Positions 35,530 through 45,640 of a stretch of 64,000 nt of DNA are shown here, piece after piece. The translations under genes and the position numbers were made by a program. This DNA comes from Rhodopseudomonas palustris. Its GTDB lineage: Bacteria; Pseudomonadota; Alphaproteobacteria; Rhizobiales; Xanthobacteraceae. Positions within the stretch are counted from its first letter, which is position 1. Every line of letters starts with the position of its first letter. The notes under the pieces were generated by a model, which saw only the letters and a program-made list of their open reading frames with translations, was not told the origin of the DNA and made no database searches. The stretch is from contig NZ_CP058907.1 of NCBI RefSeq assembly GCF_013415845.1, positions 5,043,501 to 5,107,500 of the forward strand, in the 5' to 3' direction.

Positions 35530-37410
35530 CTAGCCGGCGCCGAGGGCGACGGCGACGTTGTAGGTGATCAGGCTGGCGATATAGGCGAGCACGAACATGT
35601 AGACGAAGGTGACGCCCATCCAGCGCCAGCTTCCGGTCTCGCGCTTGATCACCGCCAGCGTCGAGGCGCATTGCGGCGCGAACACGAACCAGGCCAGCAG
35701 CGACAGCGCGGTGGCCAGGCTCCACTTCGAAGCCAGCACCAGGCCGATCTGCTCGGCCGCTTCCTTGCCGCCCTCGATCGCATAGACGGTGCCGAGCGCC
35801 GCGACCGCGACCTCGCGCGCCGCCATGCCGGGGATCAGCGCCACCGCGATCTGCCAGTTGAAGCCGAGCGGCGCCAGCACCGGCTCGACCGCGTGGCCGA
35901 TGATCGAGGCCAGGCTGTAGTCGATCGCCGGCTCGGTCGCGCCGATCGGCGGCCGCGGGAACGAAGCCAGGAACCAGATCAGCACCATCATCGAGAAGAT
36001 GGTGGTACCGGCGCGCTGCAGGAACATCTTGGCACGGATATAGATGCCGATGGCCACGCTCTGCAGCCGCGGCAGTTTGTAGTCCGGCAGTTCGAGCATG
36101 AACGGCGCCGGCTCGTAGTCGCGCCACATGAAGAACTTGACCAGCGCCGACACCGTCAGGGCGCTGACGATGCCCGCGGTGTAGAGGCCGAACATCACCA
36201 GCCCCTGCAGATTGATCCAGCCGAACACGTCCTTGGCCGGCACGAAGGCCGAGATGATCAGCGTATAGACCGGGATGCGCGCCGAGCAGGTCATCAGCGG
36301 CGCGATCAGGATGGTGGTGAGGCGGTCGCGGCGGTTGTCGATCACGCGCGTCGCCATGATTCCGGGGATCGCGCAGGCAAAGCTCGAAAGCAGCGGAATG
36401 AAGGCACGGCCGTGCAGACCGGCGCCGCCCATGATGCGATCCATCAGGAACGCGGCGCGCGCCATGTAGCCGAGGTCTTCCAGCAGCAGGATGAACAGGA
36501 AGATGATGATGATCTGCGGCAGGAACACGAGGACGCTGCCGACGCCGGAGATCACGCCGTTCTGCAGGAAACTCTGCAGCAGCCCCTCGGGCAAGTTGGC
36601 CTGGACGAAGGCGCCGAGGGCTTCGAAGCCACCGGAGATCAGCTCCATGATCGGCTGCGCCCAGGAGAACACCGCCTGGAACATCACGAACAGGATCAGG
36701 ATCAGGATCAGCAGGCCGGCGACGGGATGCAGCACCACCCGGTCGATCTGAGCCGTCAGGGTGTGGGGCCGCGCCGGCAGGCTGACGCAATCGGCGATGA
36801 TGCGGTCGGCCTCGCGTTGCAGGGCGCGCAGCTCGCTGGTGGACAGCGGCCGCCAATTGGTGTCGGTCGCGGGCGCCGGCGCCCGGGCGGCGAATTCATC
36901 GGTCCGCTTCAGCAGCTCCGCGGTGCCGCCCTTGCGGACCGCGATAGACGTCACCACCGGAATACCAAGCTGCGCCGACAGCTTCTCGACATCGACCGTG
37001 ACGCCACGGCGCATTGCGATGTCGTACATGTTCAGCACGAGCATCAGCGGACGGCCGGTCCCCTTCAATTCCAGCATCAGCCGGAAGGTCAGCCGCAGGT
37101 TTGTCGAGTCGGCGACACACAGCACCAGATCCGGCACCGGCTCGCCCGACTTGCGGCCGAGCACCACATCGCGGGTGATCTCTTCGTCGGGGCTGCGGCC
37201 GCGCAGCGAATAGGTGCCCGGCAGATCGACCAGACTGACGACACGGCCGGCCGGCGTGGTGAACAGGCCGGTCTTGCGCTCGACGGTCACGCCCGGGTAG
37301 TTCGCCACCTTCTGGCGGCTACCCGTCAGCGCGTTGAACAGGGAGGTCTTGCCGCTATTGGGTGTTCCAACCAGGGCAAGGTTGAACGGGTGAGAATCGA
37401 TCGAGCTCAT
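35530..37410 (-). CDS. feoB: FeoB, ferrous iron transporter
   Basis: A 626-residue inner-membrane Fe(II) transporter. The N-terminal GTPase has G1 GTPNSGKTS at about 14-22 and G3 DLPGTYSLRG near residue 63. The C-terminal part has many hydrophobic segments including paired Gate motifs. It is shorter than the roughly 770-residue enterobacterial FeoB, typical of the compact alphaproteobacterial type. It follows feoA by 37 bases and likely feeds the iron-hungry nitrogenase system under anoxic growth. Confidence 0.95.
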   Translation of the reverse strand: MSSIDSHPFNLALVGTPNSGKTSLFNALTGSRQKVANYPGVTVERKTGLFTTPAGRVVSLVDLPGTYSLRGRSPDEEITRDVVLGRKSGEPVPDLVLCVADSTNLRLTFRLMLELKGTGRPLMLVLNMYDIAMRRGVTVDVEKLSAQLGIPVVTSIAVRKGGTAELLKRTDEFAARAPAPATDTNWRPLSTSELRALQREADRIIADCVSLPARPHTLTAQIDRVVLHPVAGLLILILILFVMFQAVFSWAQPIMELISGGFEALGAFVQANLPEGLLQSFLQNGVISGVGSVLVFLPQIIIIFLFILLLEDLGYMARAAFLMDRIMGGAGLHGRAFIPLLSSFACAIPGIMATRVIDNRRDRLTTILIAPLMTCSARIPVYTLIISAFVPAKDVFGWINLQGLVMFGLYTAGIVSALTVSALVKFFMWRDYEPAPFMLELPDYKLPRLQSVAIGIYIRAKMFLQRAGTTIFSMMVLIWFLASFPRPPIGATEPAIDYSLASIIGHAVEPVLAPLGFNWQIAVALIPGMAAREVAVAALGTVYAIEGGKEAAEQIGLVLASKWSLATALSLLAWFVFAPQCASTLAVIKRETGSWRWMGVTFVYMFVLAYIASLITYNVAVALGAG

Positions 37411-37447
37411 CGCGCAATCGCCAAATCAAGAAGCTGCAATCTGCGCG

Positions 37448-37738
37448 TCACATCAACACGACGGCCATCGCCTCGCGGCGGCGGACCGCGATGGTGATGT
37501 TGTCGACCCGGACCGCGATCGGATCCCGGCCGATGATACCCTCGTGCAACACTTCGACCTTGGCCCCCTCGACGAAGCCGAGCTCGATCAGCCGGCTTTC
37601 CAATTCGATCGGCTGCAACGACGACGCCCCGCGGTGCGGATCGATCGCCTGGACGACGCCGCGATAGCCGCGTCGCGCGTTCCCCAGCAGGATCGGCTGG
37701 TGATGGCTGTGGCCGTTGTGATGGGGGATTTGGGTCAT
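37448..37738 (-). CDS. feoA: FeoA, ferrous iron transport accessory protein
   Basis: A 96-residue SH3-like FeoA. The core reads LESRLIELGFVEGAKVEVLHEG and PIAVRVDNITIAVRRREA. An N-terminal His-rich lead (HHNGHSHHQP) precedes it and may bind metal. ATG 37738 is chosen over a TTG at 37753 in the same frame. It is first gene of feoAB. Confidence 0.9.
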   Translation of the reverse strand: MTQIPHHNGHSHHQPILLGNARRGYRGVVQAIDPHRGASSLQPIELESRLIELGFVEGAKVEVLHEGIIGRDPIAVRVDNITIAVRRREAMAVVLM

Positions 37739-37798
37739 TACTCGTTCTTCCAATCGGCGCCGCGAAGGTCAAGAGATTCAAGCCGGCGCCATCGGGAG

Positions 37799-37875
37799 TT
37801 TAGAACGATTGTAACAGGCGCTATCAATTCTCAATCTAACAAAAGAGCCCTGCCAAATGGTTTGATTTGGCACAA
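37799..37875. promoter_or_regulatory. Possible iron and oxygen control sites before feoA
   Basis: TTTAGAAC at 37799-37806 is a half site of the iron-control element bound by Irr in related bacteria. TTGATTTGGCACAA at 37862-37875 is one base off the FixK2 pattern and closely resembles the box at 5866. Both are 60-140 bases before feoA. Pattern matches only. Confidence 0.35.
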
Positions 37876-38098
37876 AACTGCGGACGGCTTCGGCCAGATT
37901 CAATCTAAGAGCGAACGTGCAAACCGCATGCCTCGTCTGACCGCACCTCGGATCATCACGCAGCCGCGATCCGTAAACCATGGAGCGTGATCGGCGGCGG
38001 GAGACCGTCTCCCGTTAAGGCTTCGGCCAACGCTGCGGCGGATACTGGGCACAGGATCGGGAACATGTCCCGATCACCGCCTCTGACCGGATCGCGCC

Positions 38099-38260
38099 AT
38101 GGCCGCCAAGACCTCCAAAGCGAAACGACGCAAGCCGGCCGCTGCGGCGGGCGGCGCGTGGCTCACGATGCTGGCTCAGAACCTGACCAACATGGCGATC
38201 GTGACCGCATCGTCGGGTTCGGTGCTGCTCTGCCTGCTGATCGCCAAGCGTTTCGCCTGA
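38099..38260 (+). CDS. Possible small membrane protein (53 aa)
   Basis: ATG 38099 to TGA 38260 encodes 53 residues: a basic N terminus (AAKTSKAKRRKPAAAAGG) followed by one hydrophobic, probably transmembrane segment (MAIVTASSGSVLLCLLIA) and a short KRFA tail. The positive-inside layout argues for a real single-pass protein. The ribosome site is weak. It lies alone between divergent feoA and the convergent chemoreceptor gene. No family recognised. Confidence 0.35.
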   Translation: MAAKTSKAKRRKPAAAAGGAWLTMLAQNLTNMAIVTASSGSVLLCLLIAKRFA

Positions 38261-38431
38261 GAGCGATTCCGCTCTATTGGAATCAGAGCCGCGCTTTGGC
38301 GGACTCACCACAGACAGAACCTCACGATGGGGACGCGCGCAGCGCCGTCTCGAACCCTCCCCCTAAAACGTCGATGCCCGGTACGAGGCCGGGCATGACG
38401 CGGAGTTGAAGGGGGAAAAACGGCGCGGCGA
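38261..38431. repeat. Palindromic repeat copy before the chemoreceptor gene
   Basis: Contains a copy of the ATGCCCGG family (ATGCCCGG 38374-38381 with CCGGGCAT 38389-38396). No other feature is seen; it may terminate the minus-strand chemoreceptor transcript. Confidence 0.55.
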
Positions 38432-40129
38432 TCAGGCTGCGCGGACCGTATCGAGGAACCGGGTGACCTCGATCTTCAGCCGGCTGGATTCCTGTGACAG
38501 CGACTGCGCCGCCGACAGCACTTGAGCCGAGGCCGAACCGGTCTCGGTCGCGCCGCGCTGCACGTCGGTGATGTTCGCCGACACCTGCTGGGTGCCATGC
38601 GCCGCCTGCTGCACGTTGCGGGAGATTTCCTGAGTAGCGGCGCCCTGCTCCTCGACCGCGGCAGCGATCGCCGACGAAATCTCCGACATCCGCCCGATGG
38701 TCTGCCCGATCTCGCGGATCGCATTGACCGACTCGTTGGTCGCCGACTGGATTCCCGAAATGTGCTGGCCGATTTCGCCGGTGGCTTTCGCAGTCTGCTC
38801 GGCCAGCGCCTTGACCTCGGCGGCCACCACCGCGAAGCCGCGACCGGCCTCACCGGCGCGCGCCGCCTCGATCGTGGCGTTGAGCGCCAACAGGTTGGTC
38901 TGGCCCGCAATGGTGTTGATCAGTTCGACGACGTCGCCGATCCGGCTGGCCGCTTCCGACAAATCACCGACGCTGGCGTTGGTCTTGCGGGCCTGATCCA
39001 CCGCCTCCGAGGCGATCCGCGACGACTCCTGGACCTGACGGCTGATCTCGGTGATCGACGACGACATCTCCTCGGTCGCGGAAGCGACCGACTGGACATT
39101 GGTGGAAGCTTCTTCGGACGCCGCCGCGACCGACGTCGCCAGCTCCTGGGAGCGATCGGCTGTCGAGGTCAGCGTGCCGGCCGATGCCTCCAGCTCGGTG
39201 GAGGCCGACGACACCGTCTCGACGATCTCGCTGATCGCGGCTTCGAACTGCCTTGTGGCCGCGTCGACCCGGTGGCCGCGCGCGATCTTTTCCTCGGCCT
39301 CGCGCGCCGCGGCCTGATCGGCCTCGCGCTTGGCGATCAGCGCTTCCTTGAAGATCTGCAGCGAATCCGCCATCGCGCCGATTTCGGTCGACTCGCCGCG
39401 ATGCGGCACCTCGGCAGCGAGGTTACCCTGGCCCAGCGCCTGCATCGGCGCGATGATCGACGCGATGCCGCGGCTGATGTCGCGGATCACCAGATAGCTG
39501 GCGATGAACCCGAACGCGATCGTCAGCACCAGAATGGTGACGACGATCATCACCGCCGAGCTATAAGTCGCTTCCGCCAAAGCGGTCGACTCATCAGCAC
39601 CCTTCTTGTTCAGATCGACATCCTTCTGCAGGACGGCATCGACCCGGCTTCCGATCGGCCCCAGCGTCTTTGTCAGGTACTCGCCCAGCTCGGCAGTGGA
39701 CTGACCGACACTCTTTTGCGACATCTCCACTGCCTTCTTGGCACCGTCGAGATAGACGTTCAGCTCCTTGCTGAACTGTTCGTACAGCGCCTTTTCTTCA
39801 GGCGTGGTAATCATCTTTTGGTAGCTGTCGAGCTGCTTGTTGATGACCTCTTCGACGCCGGCGATTCGCTTTGCGGCCGTCGCCTTGCCTTCCGCCGTTG
39901 TCTCCATCGCGTGGGCTCGCAGCGTCACCCGATACATCGCCAGGGTCGTGCGGATGTCACCAAGCACGCGCACGCTCGGCAGCCAGTTGGTGGCGATATC
40001 GACCGTCGAGTCGTTCAGGGTCCGCATCTTGAGCAGGCCCAGCCCACCGATCCCCGACATGGCCACGAGAAGCAGCGCCACGAGCGCGATGATCTTGGTA
40101 CGAATCGAAAGTCTGGACAACATCGGCAT
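38432..40129 (-). CDS. Methyl-accepting chemotaxis protein 1
   Basis: A 565-residue chemoreceptor: TM1 (about 12-32, [21 protein letters not shown]), a periplasmic four-helix-bundle sensor (about 35-190), TM2 (about 192-214), HAMP, and a long cytoplasmic signalling hairpin containing [21 protein letters not shown]. The sensor begins with [23 protein letters not shown]. It is highly similar to the receptor encoded at 40480, especially in the cytoplasmic half, so the two are tandem duplicates with diverged sensors. Confidence 0.93.
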   Translation of the reverse strand: MPMLSRLSIRTKIIALVALLLVAMSGIGGLGLLKMRTLNDSTVDIATNWLPSVRVLGDIRTTLAMYRVTLRAHAMETTAEGKATAAKRIAGVEEVINKQLDSYQKMITTPEEKALYEQFSKELNVYLDGAKKAVEMSQKSVGQSTAELGEYLTKTLGPIGSRVDAVLQKDVDLNKKGADESTALAEATYSSAVMIVVTILVLTIAFGFIASYLVIRDISRGIASIIAPMQALGQGNLAAEVPHRGESTEIGAMADSLQIFKEALIAKREADQAAAREAEEKIARGHRVDAATRQFEAAISEIVETVSSASTELEASAGTLTSTADRSQELATSVAAASEEASTNVQSVASATEEMSSSITEISRQVQESSRIASEAVDQARKTNASVGDLSEAASRIGDVVELINTIAGQTNLLALNATIEAARAGEAGRGFAVVAAEVKALAEQTAKATGEIGQHISGIQSATNESVNAIREIGQTIGRMSEISSAIAAAVEEQGAATQEISRNVQQAAHGTQQVSANITDVQRGATETGSASAQVLSAAQSLSQESSRLKIEVTRFLDTVRAA

Positions 40130-40479
40130 CTACTCGTCTGATGGAAGACCAAATATCAGGAATTGGTACATTACCGCACAGCCACTCGGCGCAGCCGGGG
40201 GTCGGCGATCCAATTCTGGAACCAAGGTGCAGCTTGCAGGTTGAGGTGGCGTTAAACTACGACCTCGTAGAACTACCAGACCGGAAGAACTACTCGCTTC
40301 GGAAGTCCGGCTCCGGCGCTCGTTCATCAAACTCGTCAGGACCGGCTGACCCGGCCACTCATGATTTGCTCGCAGTTTCTGTTCCAAAACGTGGATGCCC
40401 GGGCCGAGCCCGGGCACGAGATCGTTGCGAGTAGCGGCTTAGCCGCTGCGTACCCCGCTGACGGCAGGGGCCCGAGCGG
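40130..40479. repeat. Intergenic region with palindromic repeat
   Basis: Gap between the two receptor genes. TGCCCGGG (40396-40403) pairs with CCCGGGCA (40409-40416), another copy of the dispersed family. Promoter elements for receptor 1 must lie in 40130-40380 but none could be assigned. Confidence 0.5.
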
Positions 40480-42180
40480 TTAGGCAGCCCGCACGGTGTC
40501 GAGGAATTTGGTGACCTCGACCTTCAGCCGGTTGCTGTCCTGCGACAGCGACTGCGCGGCGGAGAGCACCTGCGACGAGGCGGAGCCGGTCTCGGTGGCG
40601 CCGCGCTGTACGTCGGTGATGTTCGACGACACCTGCTGGGTGCCGTGCGCCGCCTGCTGCACGTTGCGGGAGATTTCCTGCGTGGCGGCGCCCTGCTCTT
40701 CCACCGCCGAAGCGATCGTCGAGGCGATCTCCGACATCCGGCCGATGGTCTGGCCGATCTCCTTGATGGCTTCGACCGATTGGCCGGTCGCGGTCTGAAT
40801 GCCGGTGATGTGCTGGCTGATTTCACCGGTGGCTTTGGCGGTCTGTTCCGCCAGCGCCTTCACTTCGGCCGCCACCACCGCAAAGCCCCGCCCCGCCTCG
40901 CCGGCACGCGCCGCTTCGATCGTGGCGTTCAGCGCCAGCAGGTTGGTTTGGCCGGCAATGGTGTTGATCAGTTCGACCACGTCGCCGATCCGCGCCGCAG
41001 CATGCGACAGATCGCTGACGCTTTCGTTGGTCCGACGGGCCTGATCGACCGCATCGTTGGCGATGCGTGCCGATTCCTGCACCTGCCGGCTGATCTCGGT
41101 GATCGACGAGGTCATCTCTTCGGTCGCCGACGCCACCGACTGGACGTTGGTGGAGGCTTCCTCGGAAGCCGCCGCCACCGACGTCGCCAGTTCCTGGGCA
41201 CGCTCGGCGGTCGAGGTCAGGGTGCTGGCCGAAGCTTCGAGCTCCGTGGAGGCCGACGACACGGTATCGACGATCTCGCCGATGGCGTGTTCGAACTGCC
41301 GGGTCGCGCTGTCGACCCGCTGGGCGCGCGCGATCTTCTCCTCGGCCTCCTTGGCAGCCGCGGCGTCGGCATCGCGCTTGGCGATCAGCGCCTCCTTGAA
41401 GACCTGCAGCGCATCCGCCATCCGGCCGATTTCGGTCGGCTCGCCGCGATGCGGCACCTCCGCCGCCAGATTACCCTTCCCGAGGTCCTGCATCGGCGAA
41501 ATGATCGATGCGATCGCGCTGATGATGTCCCGGATCACCAGCACGCTCATGGCGATGCCGAGCGCAAAGGCGATCGCGAGAATCGTGACGACCAGGCCAA
41601 AGCCGAAGCTGTAGGTGGTATCAGCAGTCTCGGTCGAGGTCTGCGCCCCCTTGTTGTTGAGGTCGATGTCGCGCTGCAGCGTGTCATCCATCCGGGTCGC
41701 GATCGGGACCAGGTTCTTCTTCGCATAGTCCCAGGCCGACGCGGGAAACTGGCCAACGCTGCTGCGCGAGATCTCAAGGGCCTTTACGACGGCGGCTTTG
41801 TAGTCGATCCACCCCTTGGCAAAGTCCTCGTACAAAGCCCGCTCCTCTGGAGAGGTCACCAGCTTCTCGTAGTCCTTGAGGGCCTTATCCAGCGACACCT
41901 GGGTCGAAGACATCCGTTTGTCGGCGCCATCCTTGCCTTCTGCGGTGAGATCCAGGATGTGATCGCGCAGGGCGCCACGGTAGCTCAGCACGTAGGCGCG
42001 CATCTCGCCGAGAACCCGCACGCTCGGCAGCCAGTTGGTCGCGATATCCGTCGACGCGGCATTGAGCGACCGCATCTCGACCACCGCCAGCGCGCCGAGA
42101 CCCGACAGGGCAATCAGCAGGGCGGCGACCAGCGCAGTAATCTTGGTACGTATGGTGATCTTGGCGAACATCGACATCAT
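40480..42180 (-). CDS. Methyl-accepting chemotaxis protein 2
   Basis: A 566-residue chemoreceptor with TM1 (about 13-33), a periplasmic four-helix bundle, TM2 (about 190-213), HAMP and a cytoplasmic signalling domain with the [21 protein letters not shown] hairpin. The C terminus ends [16 protein letters not shown]; receptor 1 ends nearly the same way. It is a tandem paralogue of the receptor at 38432. There is no C-terminal pentapeptide tether for CheR visible. The ligand is not known. Confidence 0.93.
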   Translation of the reverse strand: MMSMFAKITIRTKITALVAALLIALSGLGALAVVEMRSLNAASTDIATNWLPSVRVLGEMRAYVLSYRGALRDHILDLTAEGKDGADKRMSSTQVSLDKALKDYEKLVTSPEERALYEDFAKGWIDYKAAVVKALEISRSSVGQFPASAWDYAKKNLVPIATRMDDTLQRDIDLNNKGAQTSTETADTTYSFGFGLVVTILAIAFALGIAMSVLVIRDIISAIASIISPMQDLGKGNLAAEVPHRGEPTEIGRMADALQVFKEALIAKRDADAAAAKEAEEKIARAQRVDSATRQFEHAIGEIVDTVSSASTELEASASTLTSTAERAQELATSVAAASEEASTNVQSVASATEEMTSSITEISRQVQESARIANDAVDQARRTNESVSDLSHAAARIGDVVELINTIAGQTNLLALNATIEAARAGEAGRGFAVVAAEVKALAEQTAKATGEISQHITGIQTATGQSVEAIKEIGQTIGRMSEIASTIASAVEEQGAATQEISRNVQQAAHGTQQVSSNITDVQRGATETGSASSQVLSAAQSLSQDSNRLKVEVTKFLDTVRAA

Positions 42181-42374
42181 CCTGTGAGAAAGACATGGCG
42201 CGCGCCGTCATCTGACGATAGCCCGGCATCGAACCGGACTCACCATCACTGACTCAGCCGAGACTGCGCCCCTGCACCGCCGCCACTGTGAGTTTCACTC
42301 GCTTGCGAGTTCCTTAATTCAGCACCGCGTACGATTACGTACGTTGCCGACGCCACGAACTAACAAGCCGAGAA
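42181..42374. promoter_or_regulatory. Receptor 2 upstream region with CGTACG repeats
   Basis: CGTACG occurs twice around ATTA (42328-42333 and 42338-42343), forming a perfect 16-base inverted repeat if CGTACG units are paired. It lies about 150 bases before the receptor 2 start. Possible operator; nothing else assigned. Confidence 0.35.
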
Positions 42375-42770
42375 CTACGTGCGCGGATGATGATGTGCCG
42401 GCGGGCCCCCGACCCAGCGCAGCAGGTGCTTGCTGAGCCAGCTCTGGTGAACCTCGTGGGATTCCGAGGTTGGCACCGCCTTGACGGCAGCTTCAGGGTC
42501 GTCCGCGATGTGGGAGTGCGGCTCCGGCTCGTCTTCAGGATGGGGATGGGCCGCCGCGGCGGCCGCGCGGGCGAGCTGCTCGCGAACCAATTCGCCAGCC
42601 AGATATTCCGCGAGCGCCAGCGGCGGCATCATGCCGAGTTCCTCGGTCCGCTTGCGGCCGGCGGCCGTCACCGTGATCAGCCGGTTGTCGATGATCACGA
42701 ACACGCTCGGGTAGTACACGCCGTTGACGGCGATCTGAAACTGGTACGGACCAGACCGACTGTGCGTCAT
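42375..42770 (-). CDS. Hypothetical protein with His-rich C-terminal half
   Basis: A 131-residue protein. The N-terminal part (about 1-75) is a compact beta-rich domain (YQFQIAVNGVYYPSVFVIIDNRLITVTAAGRK) with no family I recognise. The C-terminal half is acidic and His-rich (AAHPHPEDEPEPHSHIADD, then PPAHHHPRT), a composition seen in metal-buffering tails. It sits between the chemoreceptors and the RubisCO operon on the same strand, beyond the operon terminator, so it is probably a separate unit. Confidence 0.6.
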   Translation of the reverse strand: MTHSRSGPYQFQIAVNGVYYPSVFVIIDNRLITVTAAGRKRTEELGMMPPLALAEYLAGELVREQLARAAAAAAHPHPEDEPEPHSHIADDPEAAVKAVPTSESHEVHQSWLSKHLLRWVGGPPAHHHPRT

Positions 42771-43000
42771 CTGAGTTCTCCGACGTCAGGGCCTCCGCCG
42801 AATTTGAGCGAACGCCAACGCGAACTGACCTGTGACCACACCCCAGCATTGCACGACGCTCAGGAAACGCAAGCTACCACTCCCCAATCGGCGCGGAGCG
42901 TTTCTTTTCCGTTGCGGCTTTTGCTGACGTTGAGATCAACTGATCGGAGAATGCGGCGGGCCGTCAGATGGTCCTCGAACAACTACCAGGTCCAAAGCAA
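42771..43000. other. Intergenic region, no gene seen
   Basis: Spacer between the His-rich protein gene and the cbb operon terminator. It should hold the promoter of the His-rich gene; no convincing element or frame was found. Confidence 0.4.
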
Positions 43001-43026
43001 ACGGCCCGCGCCGAAGCGCGGGCCGT
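43001..43026 (-). terminator. Strong terminator of the cbbFPTAM operon
   Basis: Perfect 11-base-pair stem, ACGGCCCGCGC (43001-43011) with GCGCGGGCCGT (43016-43026) around CGAA. Minus-strand sequence after the stem is TTGCTTTGG. Confidence 0.85.
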
Positions 43027-43049
43027 CAGTCGTGTGCGGTGCGAGAAGC

Positions 43050-44435
43050 TTACGCCGCCTGCGGCTTCAGCTTGGCGCGCCAGTTCGGATACAGCTTGTC
43101 GGCGTCCTGCGGGAAGCTCTCGAACGCGCGGGCGAATTCGCGGTGATCCTTGGCGAACTCGACCGGATCGGCGCCCTGCTTCCAGCACTGTTCGGCCTGA
43201 CGCAGCGACTTGGCACCGGCCGCGCCGCCGTCGACGTGACCGAACGCACCGCCGCCCGCCGTCATGATCAGGTTGGAGTGGCCGAGGTTGTCGAAGAAGC
43301 CCGGCATCCGCAGCGCGTTCATGCCGCCGGAGATGATCGGCGTGGTCGGGTTGAGGCCGAGCCACTCCTGGTGGAAGTACGGACCGTCGGCCGAATCCTC
43401 GGTGATCATGTAGGCGATCGCGCGGTCGGCGGCTTCGCCTTCCATCTTGCCGAAGCCCATGGTGCCGGTGTGGATGCCCGAGGCGCCCTGCAGACGCGCC
43501 ATCTTCGACAGCACGAAGGCGGTGTAGCCGCGCTTGGACTGCGGCGAGGTCACCGCACCGTGGCCGGCGCGATGGTAGTGCAGGTACTGCTTCGGGAACG
43601 CACGGCGGGCGGTGGTGACCGCAGCCGGGCCGGCAACGTAGCCGTCGACCAGGAACGCGATGTGGTCGGCGTTGTCGGCGAAGGTCTCGAGGATGAATTC
43701 ACCGCGCGCCAGCATCTCGTAGTGATCGTCGGCGGTGATGTTGAACGAGAACAGCTTGGCTTCGCCGGTCTTGTCCTGCGCACGGCGCATCGCGTCGGCG
43801 ACGGCCCGCACCGTGTCCTTGAACGGCGCGAACACCTGGTTGCCCTGCGGCTCGTCGTTCTTGATGAAGTCGCCGCCCAGCCAGAAATCGTAGCAGGCAT
43901 TGGCGAACGGCTGCGGGCGCAGGCCGAGCTTCGGCTTGATGATGGTGCCGACGATAAAGCCGCCGTTGACCACCGGGCGGCCGAGCACGCGCCACAGATC
44001 CCGAATCGTCGTCGACGGGCCGTCGAACAGCTTCAAGTAAGCCGGCGGGACATAGAAGTCGTACATCTTGGCGTATTCGACGTCGCCCATGCCCTGGTTG
44101 TTGCCGATCGTCAGGGTCAGGAACGAGGCGATCATGGCACGGCCGTCGATCACGTTGCGATCGAACAGCTCGATCGGGTACGCGATCTTCATCAGGCCCT
44201 TGGCCTCGTCGATCTCGTACACCAGCGCGTCGACGCCGCGGGTGAAGTCGTCGGTGGTGGAGACTTCGACGTTGGTGCCGGTCGAGGATTCGGCGGCGAA
44301 GTGCGCGGCGGTCTGGATGAAGTTACCGAAGCCGGCCTTCGGCTTCATGATGTAGGCGCACAGCACGTGCCGTCCGCCCGCGATCAGCTCGCTCTCTTTG
44401 AGGTTGAGGTTGGCGTAGCGGTTCGACTGGTCCAT
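43050..44435 (-). CDS. cbbM: Form II RubisCO (CbbM)
   Basis: A 461-residue form II ribulose-1,5-bisphosphate carboxylase/oxygenase, a large-subunit-only enzyme. Catalytic Lys167 is in TIIKPKLG, and the carbamylated Lys192 with metal ligands Asp194 and Glu195 is in GGDFIKNDE. Loop 6 and the [14 protein letters not shown] phosphate site are present. ATG 44435 has AGGAG upstream; the frame reaches to 44651 inside the aldolase gene. Last gene of the operon and followed by its terminator. Confidence 0.97.
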   Translation of the reverse strand: MDQSNRYANLNLKESELIAGGRHVLCAYIMKPKAGFGNFIQTAAHFAAESSTGTNVEVSTTDDFTRGVDALVYEIDEAKGLMKIAYPIELFDRNVIDGRAMIASFLTLTIGNNQGMGDVEYAKMYDFYVPPAYLKLFDGPSTTIRDLWRVLGRPVVNGGFIVGTIIKPKLGLRPQPFANACYDFWLGGDFIKNDEPQGNQVFAPFKDTVRAVADAMRRAQDKTGEAKLFSFNITADDHYEMLARGEFILETFADNADHIAFLVDGYVAGPAAVTTARRAFPKQYLHYHRAGHGAVTSPQSKRGYTAFVLSKMARLQGASGIHTGTMGFGKMEGEAADRAIAYMITEDSADGPYFHQEWLGLNPTTPIISGGMNALRMPGFFDNLGHSNLIMTAGGGAFGHVDGGAAGAKSLRQAEQCWKQGADPVEFAKDHREFARAFESFPQDADKLYPNWRAKLKPQAA

Positions 44436-44493
44436 GGTGATCTCCTGCAATGCGAGGCGCGGCGGCCCGCTGGCCGCCGCGAATTGAAAGCGG

Positions 44494-45579
44494 TTACTCC
44501 GCGGCGCGGGCGACCTGGCCGATCTGCGGATCGAGCGCGCCGGACTTGTAGCGCTTGGCCATCTCCGCCATCGGCACGACCTTGATCTTCGAGGCATTGC
44601 CGGCGGTGCCGAATTGCTCGAAGCGCAGCTTGCAGATGTCGCGCATCGCATCCATCGCGGGCTTCAGGAACTTGCGCGGATCGAACTCCGCCTTGTTCTG
44701 GGTGGCGACTTTCCGGAACACGCCGGTCATCGCCAGACGGCAGTCGGTGTCGATATTGACCTTGCGGACGCCGTGCTTGATGCCACGCACGATTTCCTCG
44801 ACCGGCACGCCGAAGGTCTGCGGCATCGCGCCGCCGAACTCGTTGAAGATGTCCTGCAGATCCTGCGGCACCGACGACGAGCCGTGCATCACGAGGTGGG
44901 TATTCGGCAGGCGGCGGTGGATCTCTTCGACCACCTTCATAGCCAGCACGTCGCCGTCGGGCTTGCGGCTGAACTTGTAGGCGCCGTGCGAGGTGCCCAT
45001 CGCGATCGCCAGCGCGTCGACCTTGGTGGCGCGCACGAACTCGACCGCCTGATCCGGATCGGTCAGCAGCTGTTCGCGGCTGACCTTGCCCTCGACGCCG
45101 TGGCCGTCTTCCTGCTCGCCGCCGCCGTGCTCCAGCGAGCCGAGCACGCCGAGCTCACCTTCCACCGAGGCGCCGACCCAATGCGCCATGTCGACGACGC
45201 GGCGGGTGATGTCGACGTTGTACTGATAATCGGCGGCGGTCTTGGCGTCGGCCTTGAGCGAGCCGTCCATCATCACCGAGGTGAAGCCGTAGCGGATCGC
45301 GGTGGCGCAGGTGGCTTCGTCGTTGCCGTGGTCCTGATGCATACACAGCGGGATGTCCGGATACATTTCGGCCAGCGCGTCGATCATCTTCGCCAGCATG
45401 ATGTCGTTGGCGTAGGAGCGGGCGCCGCGCGACGCCTGGATGATCACCGGCGCGTCGACCAGCGCCGCCGCCTCCATGATCGCGAGGCCCTGCTCCATGT
45501 TGTTGATGTTGAACGCGGGCACGCCGTAGCCGTGCTCGGCGGCGTGATCCAGCAATTGCCTCAGAGTGATGCGCGCCAT
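44494..45579 (-). CDS. cbbA: Class II fructose/sedoheptulose-bisphosphate aldolase (CbbA)
   Basis: A 361-residue zinc-dependent aldolase of the Calvin type. It begins [27 protein letters not shown]; metal-binding [27 protein letters not shown] and [12 protein letters not shown] motifs follow. It forms and cleaves fructose- and sedoheptulose-bisphosphates in the cycle. It is 58 bases before cbbM and 61 bases after cbbT. Confidence 0.95.
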   Translation of the reverse strand: MARITLRQLLDHAAEHGYGVPAFNINNMEQGLAIMEAAALVDAPVIIQASRGARSYANDIMLAKMIDALAEMYPDIPLCMHQDHGNDEATCATAIRYGFTSVMMDGSLKADAKTAADYQYNVDITRRVVDMAHWVGASVEGELGVLGSLEHGGGEQEDGHGVEGKVSREQLLTDPDQAVEFVRATKVDALAIAMGTSHGAYKFSRKPDGDVLAMKVVEEIHRRLPNTHLVMHGSSSVPQDLQDIFNEFGGAMPQTFGVPVEEIVRGIKHGVRKVNIDTDCRLAMTGVFRKVATQNKAEFDPRKFLKPAMDAMRDICKLRFEQFGTAGNASKIKVVPMAEMAKRYKSGALDPQIGQVARAAE

Positions 45580-45640
45580 GATGTCTCCTCAGATACTATC
45601 CGTATGACGACAACCGTCGTCGTGTTGTTCGAAATCGGGC

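Noticed and set aside
37862..37880. Sigma-54 element TTGGCACAAAACTGCG before feoA
   Set aside because: It is on the plus strand, away from feoAB, and spacing to GC is off by one.
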